Notes: generated from the letters alone by a model not told the origin. DNA of 64,000 nucleotides from G965216255 sp965216255 (GCA_965216255.1 OZ244148.1:1178001-1242000); one strand, 5' to 3'; shown: positions 46,601 through 56,207, counted from the first letter of the stretch. Made by a program: numbers and translations.

Positions 46601-46708
46601 TACACCTCTAATGGGTTGTTCGTTGTGTACACCGGAATCGTGGGGATTGTTGCGAATATAGCCCATTTCCTGCATGAGGGCATACGCTTCCCCCAACTGT
46701 CGCGGGTG

Positions 46709-47095
46709 CTATTCAGCCTCCTGTATTGTTGCTATGTGCTCAACCCTCAGAATTGCGGAGTCCTCAGAGGGCGCTGAGTCATTCACGCGGATCTGGACCT
46801 CCCTCATGGATTGCATTGAATGCTCCACCGATAGCTTGGCTTTGGCTAGCTGCCTAGATAGCCCCCTTAATTCGGGGGAGTTCAGCACCCGCCTTGCCTC
46901 GTGACAAATCTCCTCTAAAAGAGGCGGACACAAGAATTCCTTTACGGATAGTGATACGGATTCGCAATGCGAAACCATGTCACTGAACCATATGCTCTTA
47001 ATGCTCTTGGTTGCGAGCGCATCAAGCATGGCGCTTGTGTTGGGGACCGAAACAACTAACGGACGGCATTCAAGAGTGTGTCGCGTCCCGTTCAT
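46709..47095 (-). CDS. Hypothetical protein, possibly truncated
   Basis: 128 residues, MNGTRHTLECRPLVVSVPN start, with helical segments FSDMVSHCESVSLSVKEF and LLEEICHEARRVLNSPELRGLSRQLAKAKLSVEHSM, ending EHIATIQEAE before a TAG. The same frame continues after the TAG towards 46696, and is also open upstream towards about 47150, where the IS1595 element starts, so both ends are uncertain. No recognised domain. Confidence 0.35.
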   Translation of the reverse strand: MNGTRHTLECRPLVVSVPNTSAMLDALATKSIKSIWFSDMVSHCESVSLSVKEFLCPPLLEEICHEARRVLNSPELRGLSRQLAKAKLSVEHSMQSMREVQIRVNDSAPSEDSAILRVEHIATIQEAE

Positions 47096-47197
47096 TCTCG
47101 ACTGGCGCCTAAAGTACCGTTTGGTTCCTCCCCAATATACCGAAAACAGAGCACTGGTGCGCCACCGCCACAGGTTCCTCCGGCCCCTATCTGTCAG

Positions 47198-47368
47198 CTA
47201 CGCCTTCGGATCGCGCACAATGCGAACCGGCGCGAACAGGCGCTTCGCCAACTCCTCCGGCGTCATACCCTCTGGCGGCACAAACTCCTCCTCCTTTTCT
47301 GTCTTCGTAGGCTGATATGCGCTCGGCTTAAGTCGCACAACCGGGTGCTTCCGCTTTTTGTGCTTCAT
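47198..47368 (-). CDS. Small ORF overlapping the end of the IS1595 transposase
   Basis: 56 residues, starting MKHKKRKHPVVRLKPSAYQ in a different frame inside the last codons of the transposase and ending LAKRLFAPVRIVRDPKA. The very basic N-terminus, the acidic EKEEEF middle and the EGMTPEELAKRLF helix look like a real small protein. Some IS1595 elements carry a short companion gene in this position, so it is probably part of the element. Confidence 0.5.
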   Translation of the reverse strand: MKHKKRKHPVVRLKPSAYQPTKTEKEEEFVPPEGMTPEELAKRLFAPVRIVRDPKA

Positions 47369-48305
47369 TTGCAATCAAGTCTATGTACTTAAGCTGCTTG
47401 CCCACGCCGTTCTTGACAATCCACTTCATTTGTTTTACGGTGTCCATACTGCGAATGTTGTGGCGGCCCACGAACTCACTCACATAGCGGTGCAGGTGCT
47501 TCTTGCTCATTTTGTGATACACGCCGTAGTGGCCCCGCTTCAGTAGCGCCCAAAAGGACTCGATCCCGTTTGTGTGAACCATGCCGTCAACATACTCGCC
47601 CACAGAGTGCTTGATCGCCCTGTGGTTCCGCAAACCTATGTAGGCGCGGGCCTCGTCCGTGTAAACCTCCGCACTGCCCTCCGCGCTCTCTTTCACAAAG
47701 TCCTGCAAGGTGGGTGCCGAAGTGTCCTCAACAACCTCAGCTTTCACATTCCCCGTATCGCGGTCTTTTGCCCCGACCACCGCCGTCTTGCCCACCGTGC
47801 CGCGGCCGGCTTTGAGTTTCTTGTTCTCGTGCTTGTTGGCCTCCTTTCCCCCAAAGTAGGCCTCGTCCACTTCCACAGGCCCCTTAAAGGGCAGTAAATT
47901 CATTTCGCAAGCCTTCTGAATGCGGTGCAGCAGGTGCCATGCGTTCTTCTGTGTGATCCCAAGCTCCCTGTGCAGGCGCATGGAGGAAATGCCCTTGATA
48001 TTCGCGCACACAAGGTAGATCGCAATGGCCCAGGTCTGGTAGCCCAGCTTCGACCGCGCCATAATCGTTCCCGTTTTCAGTGAGAACATGCGCCGCTTCG
48101 GGCAAGCCCTGCAACGGTGAGTCATGGTGGGGTGCAAAATGTTTGCCTGCACGTCCATTGATCCGCAATGCGGGCACACCGGACCGTCCGGCCAGATAAT
48201 GCCCTCAAGCCACTTGCGCGCCGCCCCATTGTCAGGAAACATGCGCGCAAGATTAATAAGCGTGATACCCTTGCGAAAGTGCTTACCCGGTGAGCTATTT
48301 GCCAT
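47328..48305 (-). CDS. IS1595-family transposase, intact
   Basis: 325 residues. N-terminal zinc ribbon CPHCGSMDVQ...CRACPKRRMFSLKTGTIM, then HRELGITQKNAWHLLHRIQKA and the ISXO2-like DDE domain: GPVEVDEAYFGGKE (first Asp), YTDEARAYIGL (second Asp) and HTNGIESFWALLKRGHYG (Asn/Glu). Full family length with no defects seen. It lies in an accessory segment bounded by IS1380 ends. Start ATG 48305. Confidence 0.93.
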   Translation of the reverse strand: MANSSPGKHFRKGITLINLARMFPDNGAARKWLEGIIWPDGPVCPHCGSMDVQANILHPTMTHRCRACPKRRMFSLKTGTIMARSKLGYQTWAIAIYLVCANIKGISSMRLHRELGITQKNAWHLLHRIQKACEMNLLPFKGPVEVDEAYFGGKEANKHENKKLKAGRGTVGKTAVVGAKDRDTGNVKAEVVEDTSAPTLQDFVKESAEGSAEVYTDEARAYIGLRNHRAIKHSVGEYVDGMVHTNGIESFWALLKRGHYGVYHKMSKKHLHRYVSEFVGRHNIRSMDTVKQMKWIVKNGVGKQLKYIDLIANEAQKAEAPGCAT

Positions 48306-48444
48306 ATTTGCCGCTCGTTTTGTTACTTGTTAGTACGAGCGGTTTTGGCGTGAGTTATGGGGTTAGCACTGATTCATACAAGGTTCATAGTGTGAGGCGG
48401 GCAAATTCCTTAGACTCCGGCCACCAGTTCACAAACTCGGAAGC

Positions 48445-48771
48445 ATGAACGAAAAAGTCGACCTAATTGAAATCAAGCTGGGCGTTGCCAACACAATTGG
48501 CGTTGAAGAGATAGTAGAAAAAATCCCAGGCATTCTAAACGACCATTGGCTGGTCGGAGACCAATACGACGGCGAATGGTATTCCGAAAACCGTAAAGGC
48601 AAGTGGGTGCTTGCCTTCTACAGGCCCCAACCCTCCAATCTAGGCCCGGAAGCATACAGTGCACTGTTAAAGAGTATGCGCCACGTACTTGATCTCTTGT
48701 CTGAATTGCTCCTACGAGACGCCGCCAGAAACAAGGGGCTTCCTCTTACCCCTGCCTCACAAGCCTTTTAA
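48445..48771 (+). CDS. Hypothetical protein, 108 residues
   Basis: MNEKVDLIEIKLGVANTIGVEEI start, then ILNDHWLVGDQYDGEWYSENRKGKWVLAFYRP-type beta segment and a C-terminal helix MRHVLDLLSELLLRDAARNKG. Soluble, no known family. Its 3' end overlaps by 15 bp the end of a broken gene on the opposite strand. GGAAG lies a few bases before the ATG. Confidence 0.5.
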   Translation: MNEKVDLIEIKLGVANTIGVEEIVEKIPGILNDHWLVGDQYDGEWYSENRKGKWVLAFYRPQPSNLGPEAYSALLKSMRHVLDLLSELLLRDAARNKGLPLTPASQAF

Positions 48772-48920
48772 CTGCCCCCCAAACAACGCTTGGAGCTGTG
48801 CCAGAATTGGGCAGTATTCTTCCTCGAAGTGCTTTTCGGCAATATCGCGTAGGTCGACATCATAATTTGCCTTGGCGCGGGCATAAAGGTCGTCGGATTT
48901 GGCTTGCGCTGCCCTATAAG
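48757..48920 (-). pseudogene. C-terminal gene fragment cut by the IS1380 left end
   Basis: Minus-strand frame entering from the IS1380 boundary reads YRAAQAKSDDLYARAKANY, then DVDLRDIAEKHFEEEYCPIL and ends LFGGQLKGL with TGA at 48757-48759. A charged helical segment with no start, so it is the tail of a gene whose front part was replaced by the IS. The matching front is not recognisable in the window. Confidence 0.5.
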
Positions 48921-49068
48921 CCTACCTTATTCACGAAAATGTACAATGCTGACGAAGAGCCGTCGAATGTGACGGTGTAAGTAGCTCATTATTAGGGCTT
49001 TGTCAGGGATCCGAACTGGCCTCCGGCGTTGGATTACGTGTGTACACGTTCACCCTGGAGCGCGTCCG

Positions 49069-50497
49069 ATGCAAGGTCCCAAACCCGGCTTTTTGTTCAC
49101 GTGCCCGTTCAATGAATCCGTAAAAATTGCCGGTTCCAAGACGGATAGTTTGACCTCGGATGCGGGGGTCATCCCGATGCGGCTGGTGATGGTGATTACC
49201 GGCATCGCGCGTCGACTCGCGTCTGTGCTGGTGGACGATCGGCACCCGTCTCGGATAACGCACAGCCTCCAAGAGCTGGTGCGGCAGTTGTTGCTACAGC
49301 ATGTTCAGGGGTGGGGACGCCAGACGGATGCGGACAAGCTTCGCAGAGATCCCGCCATGCGCGTGGCCTCCTCTTCGAATAGGGGCATCCAGGCGCTGCA
49401 GGACGACCGGTTCTTGGCATCCCAGCCGAGCATGTCCCGCCTGGTGAGCATGTTGGCCGGACAGAAGAATTTTGTGCAGCTGCGCCGCTTTGCGGAGACC
49501 TTCGCCATGGAGCATCTGCTGCAGCGTAGTGGTGGAAAGCGCCGCCGCGTGGTGGTCTTCGATGTGGACGGCTTACCGGTAGAGGCCCACGGCAGGCAGC
49601 AGGGAAGTAAGTGGAACGGGTATTACAAGCGAACCATCTTCTTGCCTCTTGTCGCCCTGTGTGGCAAGACGGGCGACATGCTGGGGGCGGAGTTGAGAGA
49701 AGGCACCCGGAGCGTGGTGGACGGCTGCTACACGTTCATCCGGCGCATTGCGCAGGGGTTGCGCCGCCATGTGGCCCACAAGGTCATTGTCCGGCTGGAC
49801 GCCGGTTTTAACAGTGGCGAGCTATGTGACAAGCTGGAGAGCGACGGCATCGGCTACGTCATGCGTCTGAAAGAGAATGCCGTACTTGGCAGGCTTGCAG
49901 AGCCGCATCTGGCCTGCGGCCAGCCGCCCTGCCGTCAATACCACGAGTTGCGCTACCGTGCAGGGAGCTGGTCTGCGGATCGTCGTGTGGTGCTTGTGAT
50001 CGATCCGGTGCCGGGCGAGCTCTTTGCCCGGCACTACTTTTTGCTTACCGATCAGGATGAAGCAGCCTGTTCGGCGGCGCAACTCGTGAAGCTGTACCAG
50101 AAAAGAGGAAAGGCGCAGAAGCACTTGGGCGAGCTCAATGCGGTATGCTCCATGGCGCTGTCTTCGGTAGCGCGTCCGAAGAGGCACTACCTGGGCCGGC
50201 CTGTGGTTCGGCAGCCTGCCGAACCGGTGCAGGAAGGCGCGAGCCGAGAACGAGGTCATGCTGCAGGTCTACCTCCTGGTGTATCAGCTCATGCACGTGG
50301 GACGTTGCCTCATGCAAGAGCCCGAAGGATCCCACATAAGTCTGACCACCTTCCGGGAACGCCTACTCAAGGCCCGGTTCGTACACCATGCACGCAACAT
50401 AGTCATCCATATTGCCGGCAGTGCACTTGCTGCGTGGGAGCGCTTTTAGCGACGCTACTGCCGACTCCATTGGACCATGATTCCCTTGCGATGTTGA
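49069..50497 (+). pseudogene. IS1380-family transposase, frameshift plus nonsense
   Basis: The likely start is MQGPKPGFLFTCPFNESVK at 49069. The core contains SDAGVIPMRLVM, VVVFDVDGLPVEAHG (first Asp), RLDAGFNSGELCDKL (second Asp) and YVMRLKENA. Near 50240 the frame shifts before SRENEVMLQVYLLVYQLMH, and at 50447-50449 a TAG replaces the Trp codon that the copy at 44638 still has. The end PLRC is at 50497. Inactive as it stands. Confidence 0.8.
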
Positions 50498-50703
50498 TCA
50501 GGCCGTCCCCTGCCTGCTGTCCATCACAGCAGGCACAAGATTGGGCGAACGGATGCAGAATGGCTGGCTGAGTTATGTCTTTGCGACGTAAGCGTGCGGT
50601 GAAACCCATCTGGAAAAGGTGACGATTTCTCGGGAGATTACTCATAGACCCGAGGACTCAAAGCCTGGATAGCATGAGATAGCCCAGACGTACGGCGGAA
50701 GAA

Positions 50704-50966
50704 ATGTTTCTGCTGGTGGAACAGTATGAAGAAAGCAGCCAGACCGCTGCAGCGTTCTGTGCCGAGCGCGGCATCTCGTATGGGCAGCTGTTTTACTGGC
50801 GTCGGAAGTATCGCCTGGAGGCTGCGGCAGCGGCGCCTTTGTGGAGATTGGCAGATCCGTGGCAGGTGAAGAGGCGCAAGTGGAAATCATGTACCCGGGC
50901 GGGATACCCGTGCGCCTCTTGGCGCCGGTATCTGCCTCGTACCTGGCGCAGCTGGTGCAGTCATGA
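50704..50966 (+). pseudogene. tnpA: IS66 accessory gene tnpA, frameshifted
   Basis: MFLLVEQYEESSQTAAAFCAE and YGQLFYWRRKYRLE match TnpA. At about 50838 the frame shifts and the expected C-terminus (FVEIGRSVAGEEAQVEIMYP, SYLAQLVQS) is found in the other frame, ending in TCATGA that overlaps the tnpB start by 4 bp. Confidence 0.7.
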
Positions 50967-51310
50967 TCGGACTGGGGCCTTCGCACCGGTATTTCTTTTA
51001 CCGGCCGCCGGCCGACATGCGCAAGAGCTTTGACGGCCTGTGCGCCTTGGTGAAAAGCGGCATGAAGCGGGATCCCATGTCGGGGGACGTCTTTGTGTTC
51101 GTCAACAGGAGGCGGAGCCATCTGAAGGCGCTTTCGTGGGACCGACACGGCTTCGCCTTGTTTTACAAAAGGCTTGAAGCGGGTACGTTTGAGCTGCCGA
51201 AAGAGGATATGCCGACGTGGACGCAGATGGTGATGTTACTGGAGGGAGTGTCGCTGAAGTCCGTAAAATACCGGCGCCGGTATGCGGTTAAGAGCCGAAA
51301 ATCGGGATAG
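50963..51310 (+). CDS. tnpB: IS66 accessory protein TnpB
   Basis: 115 residues, MIGLGPSHRYFFYRPPADMRKSFDGL start and FVFVNRRRSHLKALSWDRHGFALFYKRLE core, the standard TnpB of IS66 elements. Complete and in frame, with the start overlapping the tnpA stop. Required for IS66 transposition with TnpA and TnpC, which are broken here. Followed by 32 bp and then the group II intron. Confidence 0.9.
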   Translation: MIGLGPSHRYFFYRPPADMRKSFDGLCALVKSGMKRDPMSGDVFVFVNRRRSHLKALSWDRHGFALFYKRLEAGTFELPKEDMPTWTQMVMLLEGVSLKSVKYRRRYAVKSRKSG

Positions 51311-51342
51311 ATAGTATGTGGAAACGGGCAACAATGCATGTG

Positions 51343-52036
51343 GTGCGCCAGGCTAACTGGCCAAGTACAGGGGGTGGAAGTCCTCTATGATGAAGGAAGT
51401 AACCGATCCATATCATTCCCCGAGCCGTGCGGTCATCCTCGTGAGGGGATGGGCGAAGCGTCGGCAGGGACGCATGTGGGCAGGGCTATTGAGCGCCGAA
51501 AACGTTGTCATTCAGAGTGCCGAGACTCTCACATTGGTCGAAGGCAACACTGCTCGCACCGCTTTGGTGAGGTGCGGCAGGGCTCTGCGGCGTCGAAGAA
51601 CCCACGCACGCATGTACGTACGAGGCCGGGACCTGGGAGGTCTCTCCGCTGCCCAGCGCCAAGGGCGGGGCCGCCAAAGCGTAGGCAGTAGCCGATCAAT
51701 GGATGAATGGCGGAGAGAAGTCAGATGCGGGAATAGTAGCTGTGAAGCCGACGAACAAAGTGTGGAAGACCACATGGCGGAGTGGGTGGAGCGAAGGAGC
51801 GCACCCGAGGGGAAACTGCAAGCCTCAGCACGTACCGGACACAGAGCCGGGCTCACGTGCTACACGCACCGGACGCAGGGCCGGGTTCGTGGGTACCGGG
51901 GTGGACCAGCTGGGAGGGGCATGTTCGCTCCCTAACGTTATGCGGTAACGCGCGACCCGACGGAGGAGCCGGATGCGCTAGCGCGCACGTCCGGATCTGT
52001 GCGGGGCCCCCGGGGAGACTCGGGGGCTACCGCGAT
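51343..52036 (+). ncRNA. Group II intron without reverse transcriptase, copy C
   Basis: 694 bp between tnpB and tnpC of IS66, GTGCGCCAGGC at the 5' end and CTACCGCGAT at the 3' end. Domain V (about 51968-51999) has GAGCCGGAT, a TAGC loop, an AC bulge and GTCCGGATC. Domain VI ends with the branch A 8 nt from the 3' splice site. EBS1 CACATT (51530-51535) pairs with exon CATGTG (51337-51342) at 5 of 6 positions, and CGTTGT (51503-51508) can pair with the adjacent ACAATG (51331-51336) as EBS2-IBS2. No maturase gene inside. Confidence 0.9.
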
Positions 52037-53081
52037 CAGGCGTTGTTGAACAATCATGCAGCCCGAAGCACATTCCTCCCCCTCTTCCACGGAACCTCAC
52101 GTCCTCCGTGCGCAGCTTGCCGCGGTGCTTCAGCAGAACGCCAGCCAGTCCGAGGAGATAAGCCGGCTGCAGGCGAAATTGGAGAGCAAGGACAAACAGC
52201 TGGCTGAAGCCCTCCGCCTGCTCTTTGGCTCCAGGAGCGAAAGGTATGTACTGGGGCCGGAGGCGCAGCAGGGCCTCTTGTTTGACGACATGGAGGTCGA
52301 GGTGCCCCTGCCGCCCGAGCCCGAGACGGATTAGCCGAAGCGGAAGCGGCGCAAGGCCAAGCGGCGTCCGGACTTCGAGGATCTGCCGGATCACCTGCCC
52401 CGCGAGACGATCGTAATCGAGCCTGAAGAGGACACGACAGGTCTCATTTGCATCGGCATGGAGAAGACGCAGTACCTGGAGAGCGTGCCCAGCATGATAA
52501 AGGTGGTCGAGATTCATCGTCCCAAGTACGTGGACCCGACCGATGAGGACAGCGGCGTCATCATCGCCGAGTTGCCTCCGCGGCTGGTGGACAAGGGCAT
52601 GGCCGGACCGGGATTGTTGGCCGATGTGGTGGTTAACAAGTACTGTGACCACTTGCCCCTGTACCGGCAGCAGCAGCGTTTCCGGCGGGAAGGCATTGAA
52701 ATTGCCAAGTCCACGCTGGGAGGCTGGATAGCGCAGTCGGCATGGCACCTTGGGCCGCTGTATGATGCACTCAAGCAGGAGGCGCTCTTAAGCGGGTATC
52801 TGCAGGCGGATGAGACGCGTATCCAGGTCCAGGATCGAAAGAAGAAGGGCAAGACCCATCGGGGTTTTTGCTGGGCGTACCACACTCCGGAGCAGAAGCT
52901 GTTTGTGATGGAGTATCGCAAGAGCCGTGCCCGTGCAGGTCCGGTGGCGTTCTTGGGTGGGTATGCAGGAGCGTTGCAGACGGACGGGTATGTGGCCTAC
53001 AACGTCTTCGATGCGCATCCGTCTATGACGGTCTACGGATGCATGGCGCATGCCCGTCGCAAGTTCTACGACTGTCGTAGC

Positions 53082-55003
53082 TAGTGTCTGGCCGAAAATG
53101 CCTTCTGGCTTGTGGAGGGCTCCAGCAGGGCATTTCAGGGGCAATTTTCAGGATTGTCGGAGTCTGACGGACCTAGGTGAATGCACTCAGAACCTGGTTT
53201 CCATGCCGCAGAGTGCATGCACGTGCGTGGAATAGGCCACTCTTCAACTGTTGCAGCCAGCCTGGACGTTGCTATCCGATTTCGCTCGTGAGCGTCGTCT
53301 TTCTCGGCAGTCTCTGCGGCTTGCTTGTTCAGGCAGCCAGACGCTGGCGCGCTCGCCGCTAAAGTCTCCCGCTGGCGCAGTATCAATCCGAGTCGATGCA
53401 CATTTGCCGCCACAACCGAAAGCGCCACGCTGCGCGCAAATCCCTCCTTGCCGTGCGCCCGCACTCGATTCAATCCGCGGTGCTCCAGGTTGTTGATCGC
53501 TGACTTAATGGCCGGATGCTGCCGACGCGCTGCTACGAACTCTTCCGCCCTTTCCCGCTCACGAGAGGCCTCCGTGCCTTTTGCCTTCCTGGGCATCACG
53601 GCCAGCCCCAGCTCTGCCTCAAACGCGGTAAGGTTGTCTGGGCTGTAAAAGCCCCTGTCCACGCTACAGGAAACCACGGCACCGTAGCGCTTCTTCGTTT
53701 CGGTTAATAGAGGCACGGCCGCATCCACGTCCGTGCCCTCCCACTGAATCATGTGGTGGAGTATGAATGGATGCGCATCTTCTATGACACACACCGGCAC
53801 CCCCAACTCGGCCCTGATGCCTGCTTTCTGCTTGCAGATCCAACGCGTGTGCTCTTCATACACCGAAAACACCTTCTCCTCGTGCGGAATCCTCTCCTCA
53901 TGGATCAATCGCCGCTCTACCTGCTATATCTGACGCTCACAGTGCGTCAAATACCGCGTAATCTCCGGATGCGGCACGGACTGCTGCTGCAACGTCTGCA
54001 CCGTGGACTTCACTTTCTTTACCACTACCTGGCATATTTCCAAGTAGGCCTCTACATCCTCTTTCGTGCGCCATCTGCGCGCCAGACGCACCGGAGCAAA
54101 GTGCGCATGCACAGCGCGCAGCCAGCTCCTGTACTTGCGCCAGCCCGCTATGCCATGCCTCGATGCCGCCTGGGTTATCAACAGCACTACACACTGTATG
54201 GCATCCCACAACAGCTGCACATCGGTCGGCCAATGTACGTCGGTCTCCACAACAAAAGAGTCTGCTCTTGTATGCAACTCCTCCGCAGCACCCACTTCCT
54301 GGTGCCCATAGGCCACTACGATCTGGTTGACCTCATCCAACAGCTCCGGTGTCAGCTTCGAAACATTGTCGATGATGGTCTGCCTCTGGAAGATGACTCG
54401 ATTCCCCATCTGGTCATCCAACCCCAGCATCTGGCGCACGCTATCCATGTCATTGACCAAGAACGTCAACCGATCAAAGTCACAGCCGAGTCCCTGCTTC
54501 AGGATGGCCAGCACGAAGATGCTCCAGAAGTCCATTCCGGGCCGGCCTCGATCCAGATCGGCCAGGTTAGCAAAATGGGCGTGGACCAGATCGAATACCT
54601 TGGTGCGTGCCGGCAGATGGCGGTAGAGGGCCTGCAATCCGAGCAGAATGGCTGGGATGTCGTCGCGGCTTTGGGGGTCGATCTGGATCTCAGCAATGGG
54701 CGCCTGTCCTAACGAAAACTGGTGCGCTCTGACGGATCTCATACGAACGTTTCGAATGTTGGCGTAAAACACCCCTTGTAGTGGGATAATGGGGCGTGAA
54801 TCGGCTGAAAGACACGAAATAGGCCGAAGATTCGAAAGCAGGAAGGAAGATAGCATAGGGGTTTAAGTGGTGACTCCAACCTATTAATGCTTCGTTCATT
54901 CTTCGTATACGTGATAAGGCTCCCCACTTACCTCCAATTATAGCTGTAACGGAGGCATTTCATCAACACTCCTTTCGATCAATTCTTTTTCGGCCAGGCA
55001 CTA
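53082..55003 (-). mobile_element. ISNCY-family element inside IS66 tnpC
   Basis: 1922 bp with terminal repeats TAGTGTCTGGCCGAAAA (53082-53098) and, inverted, TTTTCGGCCAGGCACTA (54987-55003), one mismatch in 17. The target looks to be the palindrome CGTAGCTACG, with GC present on both sides as a 2-bp duplication. Contains one transposase gene on the minus strand. Confidence 0.88.
53135..54742 (-). pseudogene. ISNCY-family transposase with one in-frame stop
   Basis: Starts MRSVRAHQFSLGQAPIAEIQ at 54742. Core motifs GRPGMDFWSIFVLAILKQG, ADSFVVETDVHWPTDVQLLWDAI (first Asp), SVDRGFYSPDN (second Asp) and RQHPAIKSAINNLEHRGL (Glu region). A TAG at 53924-53926 (after HCERQI) is the only visible defect; the frame is unchanged on either side. 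The long C-terminal tail past 53400 is not typical of the family. Confidence 0.8.
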
Positions 55004-55921
55004 GCTACGAACCGGAGAAGGCCGAGCATGTGTTGACAAAGATCAGGCGACTCTATGCCATAGAGCGCAGGCTGCGAGAGGAGGGTGCCAGTGCGGATCG
55101 TCGGCGCGAGGTACGTCAGGAAGAGGCCCGGCCTGTACTGGAAGCGCTGAAGCCCTGGCTGGAGGCGAACGGGGGGTTGCCCAAGAGTCCTTGGGGCCAG
55201 GCGATCAACTATACGCTCGGCCTTTGGAAAAGGCTGACCCGATACCTGGATGAGGGGCGCGTGGAGCTGGACAATAACCTCATTGAAAATGCCCTGCGGC
55301 CGTTGGCTATCGGCCGCAAGAATTACCTGTTCGCGGGATCACATGATGCGGCCCAGCGGGCAGCCGTGGTCTATTCGCTACTTGGCACGTGCAAGCTACA
55401 CGGTGTCAATCCCCAGGAGTGGCTCACGGACGTGTTTGAGCGCATCCCGACGCATCCGGCCAGGCGCGTAGCTAACCTCTTGCCTCATCATTGGCAGAAG
55501 GCACGACAAGCTGACAAAGACAAGGCGGCATAGCTGCCAAGCGCCGAGTGTGCCGGATCCGGCAAGCCCACCTGCTCTCCGCCTTCCAGCCGTCCTGTAC
55601 CTATCGGCACACCTGTAGCTGCCGCTGACCTGTACTTCACCGGACGCTTACTTTGCGACAGGAGTTTCAGCAAGAACCCGGTCGGGTTGCCGCCCCCGCG
55701 TAGGGGAAAGGACCTTGACCTGCGGCTCCAGCTCCTCTCTACGCAGCCTCTACGCCTGAACAAAGTACAATCGGTCCCGAAAGTACTAACGCGAAACTCT
55801 TACACCCCAATCGGAGATGTCATGAATAAGGTGGGTTAACATGGGGTCATCGATGGCATCATGTGCTTAGGATCATCGTCCAGTATTTCTCATTAATATT
55901 GGTAGGAATCCCTAGATATCT

Positions 55922-56206
55922 TCAATAAATGATGCCCGCGCAAAGGGGAACTTCCGATAAATCTACCACGGTCTGATCCTCAGGTGGAATGCGCTCCAAG
56001 ACTTCGAAGCCGTCTATTTCCGGCAACCGGATGTCCCGAAACAGCAGGTCTACACGCTGAGCCTTCTTCGACTCCGGGTCGGCAGGCCCGTCGCGGGCCT
56101 CGCCGACCCGACTAGCGCTCCCCGAAGTTACCTCGGACTCGAGCAACTTGCGTAGACGCCCTCGGGCAGAAGCCTCGTCGTATACGATATCTGTACATGG
56201 CGCTCC
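55922..56206 (-). pseudogene. LytTR-type response regulator receiver fragment
   Basis: The frame reads DIVYDEASARGRLRKLLESE, then QRVDLLFRDIRLPEIDGFEVLERIPPEDQ and stops shortly after. Those match the first acidic pocket (DDE-like, here YDE), the phospho-Asp strand (LLFRDIRLPE) and following helix of LytR/AlgR-type regulators. The conserved Thr/Lys region and the whole DNA-binding domain are missing, and the ATG at about 56206 is out of frame. Lies 2 bp or less from the kinase stop, its former partner. The lost part faces the IS1380 right end. Confidence 0.65.
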
Positions 56207-56207
56207 T

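Larger units (their letters stand above)
52056..55533 (+). pseudogene. tnpC: IS66 transposase tnpC, split by ISNCY and with one stop
   Basis: MQPEAHSSPSSTEPHVLR start, leucine-zipper-like LQAKLESKDKQLAEALRLLFG, and a TAG at 52332-52334 inside the linker. The catalytic domain starts in LQADETRIQVQD and TDGYVAYN (52800-53030) and is interrupted at 53081 by ISNCY. The C-terminal part resumes at 55004 with SYEPEKAEHVLTKIRRLYA and ends with ELDNNLIENALRPLAIGRKNYLF. Joining 53081 to 55006 restores GAC TGT CGT AGC TAC GAA in frame. Confidence 0.85.
50588..55651 (+). mobile_element. IS66-family element with 8-bp target duplication, interrupted by intron and ISNCY
   Basis: Ends GTAAGCGTGCGGTGAA (from 50588) and TTCACCGGACGCTTAC (to 55651) are near-perfect inverted repeats. 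The flanking 8 bp TTTGCGAC occurs on both sides (50580-50587 and 55652-55659), as expected for IS66. Subtracting the intron and the ISNCY insertion leaves about 2.45 kb, the normal size. It carries tnpA, tnpB and tnpC in order. Confidence 0.92.
48921..55835 (+). mobile_element. IS1380-family element carrying a nested IS66
   Basis: Terminal inverted repeats CCTACCTTATTCACGA (48921-48936) and the complement of TCATGAATAAGGTGGG (55820-55835). Without the IS66 and its duplicated 8 bp the element is about 1.84 kb. Other copies of the same ends lie at 45144 (right) and 58665 (left). Flanking 4-bp duplications are not evident. Confidence 0.75.

Noticed and set aside
47100..48400. Terminal inverted repeats for the IS1595 element
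   Set aside because: AGCACTG occurs near both ends (about 47150 and 48365) but in the same orientation, not inverted, so I could not define the boundaries.
45145..48920. The two genes cut at the IS1380 edges as halves of one gene split by a single insertion
   Set aside because: The flanking bases (CTTA and TAAG) are not direct repeats as a target duplication requires, and the joined sequence does not make a convincing protein.
51387..51935. 182-codon frame inside intron copy C (and similar frames in A and B) that could be taken for a conserved protein
   Set aside because: The similarity among the three frames follows from the shared RNA sequence. The frames have different lengths and stops, and no reverse transcriptase motif such as YADD is present.
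53753..54712. 319-codon plus-strand frame in ISNCY
   Set aside because: Antisense of the ISNCY transposase, which is recognisable on the minus strand.
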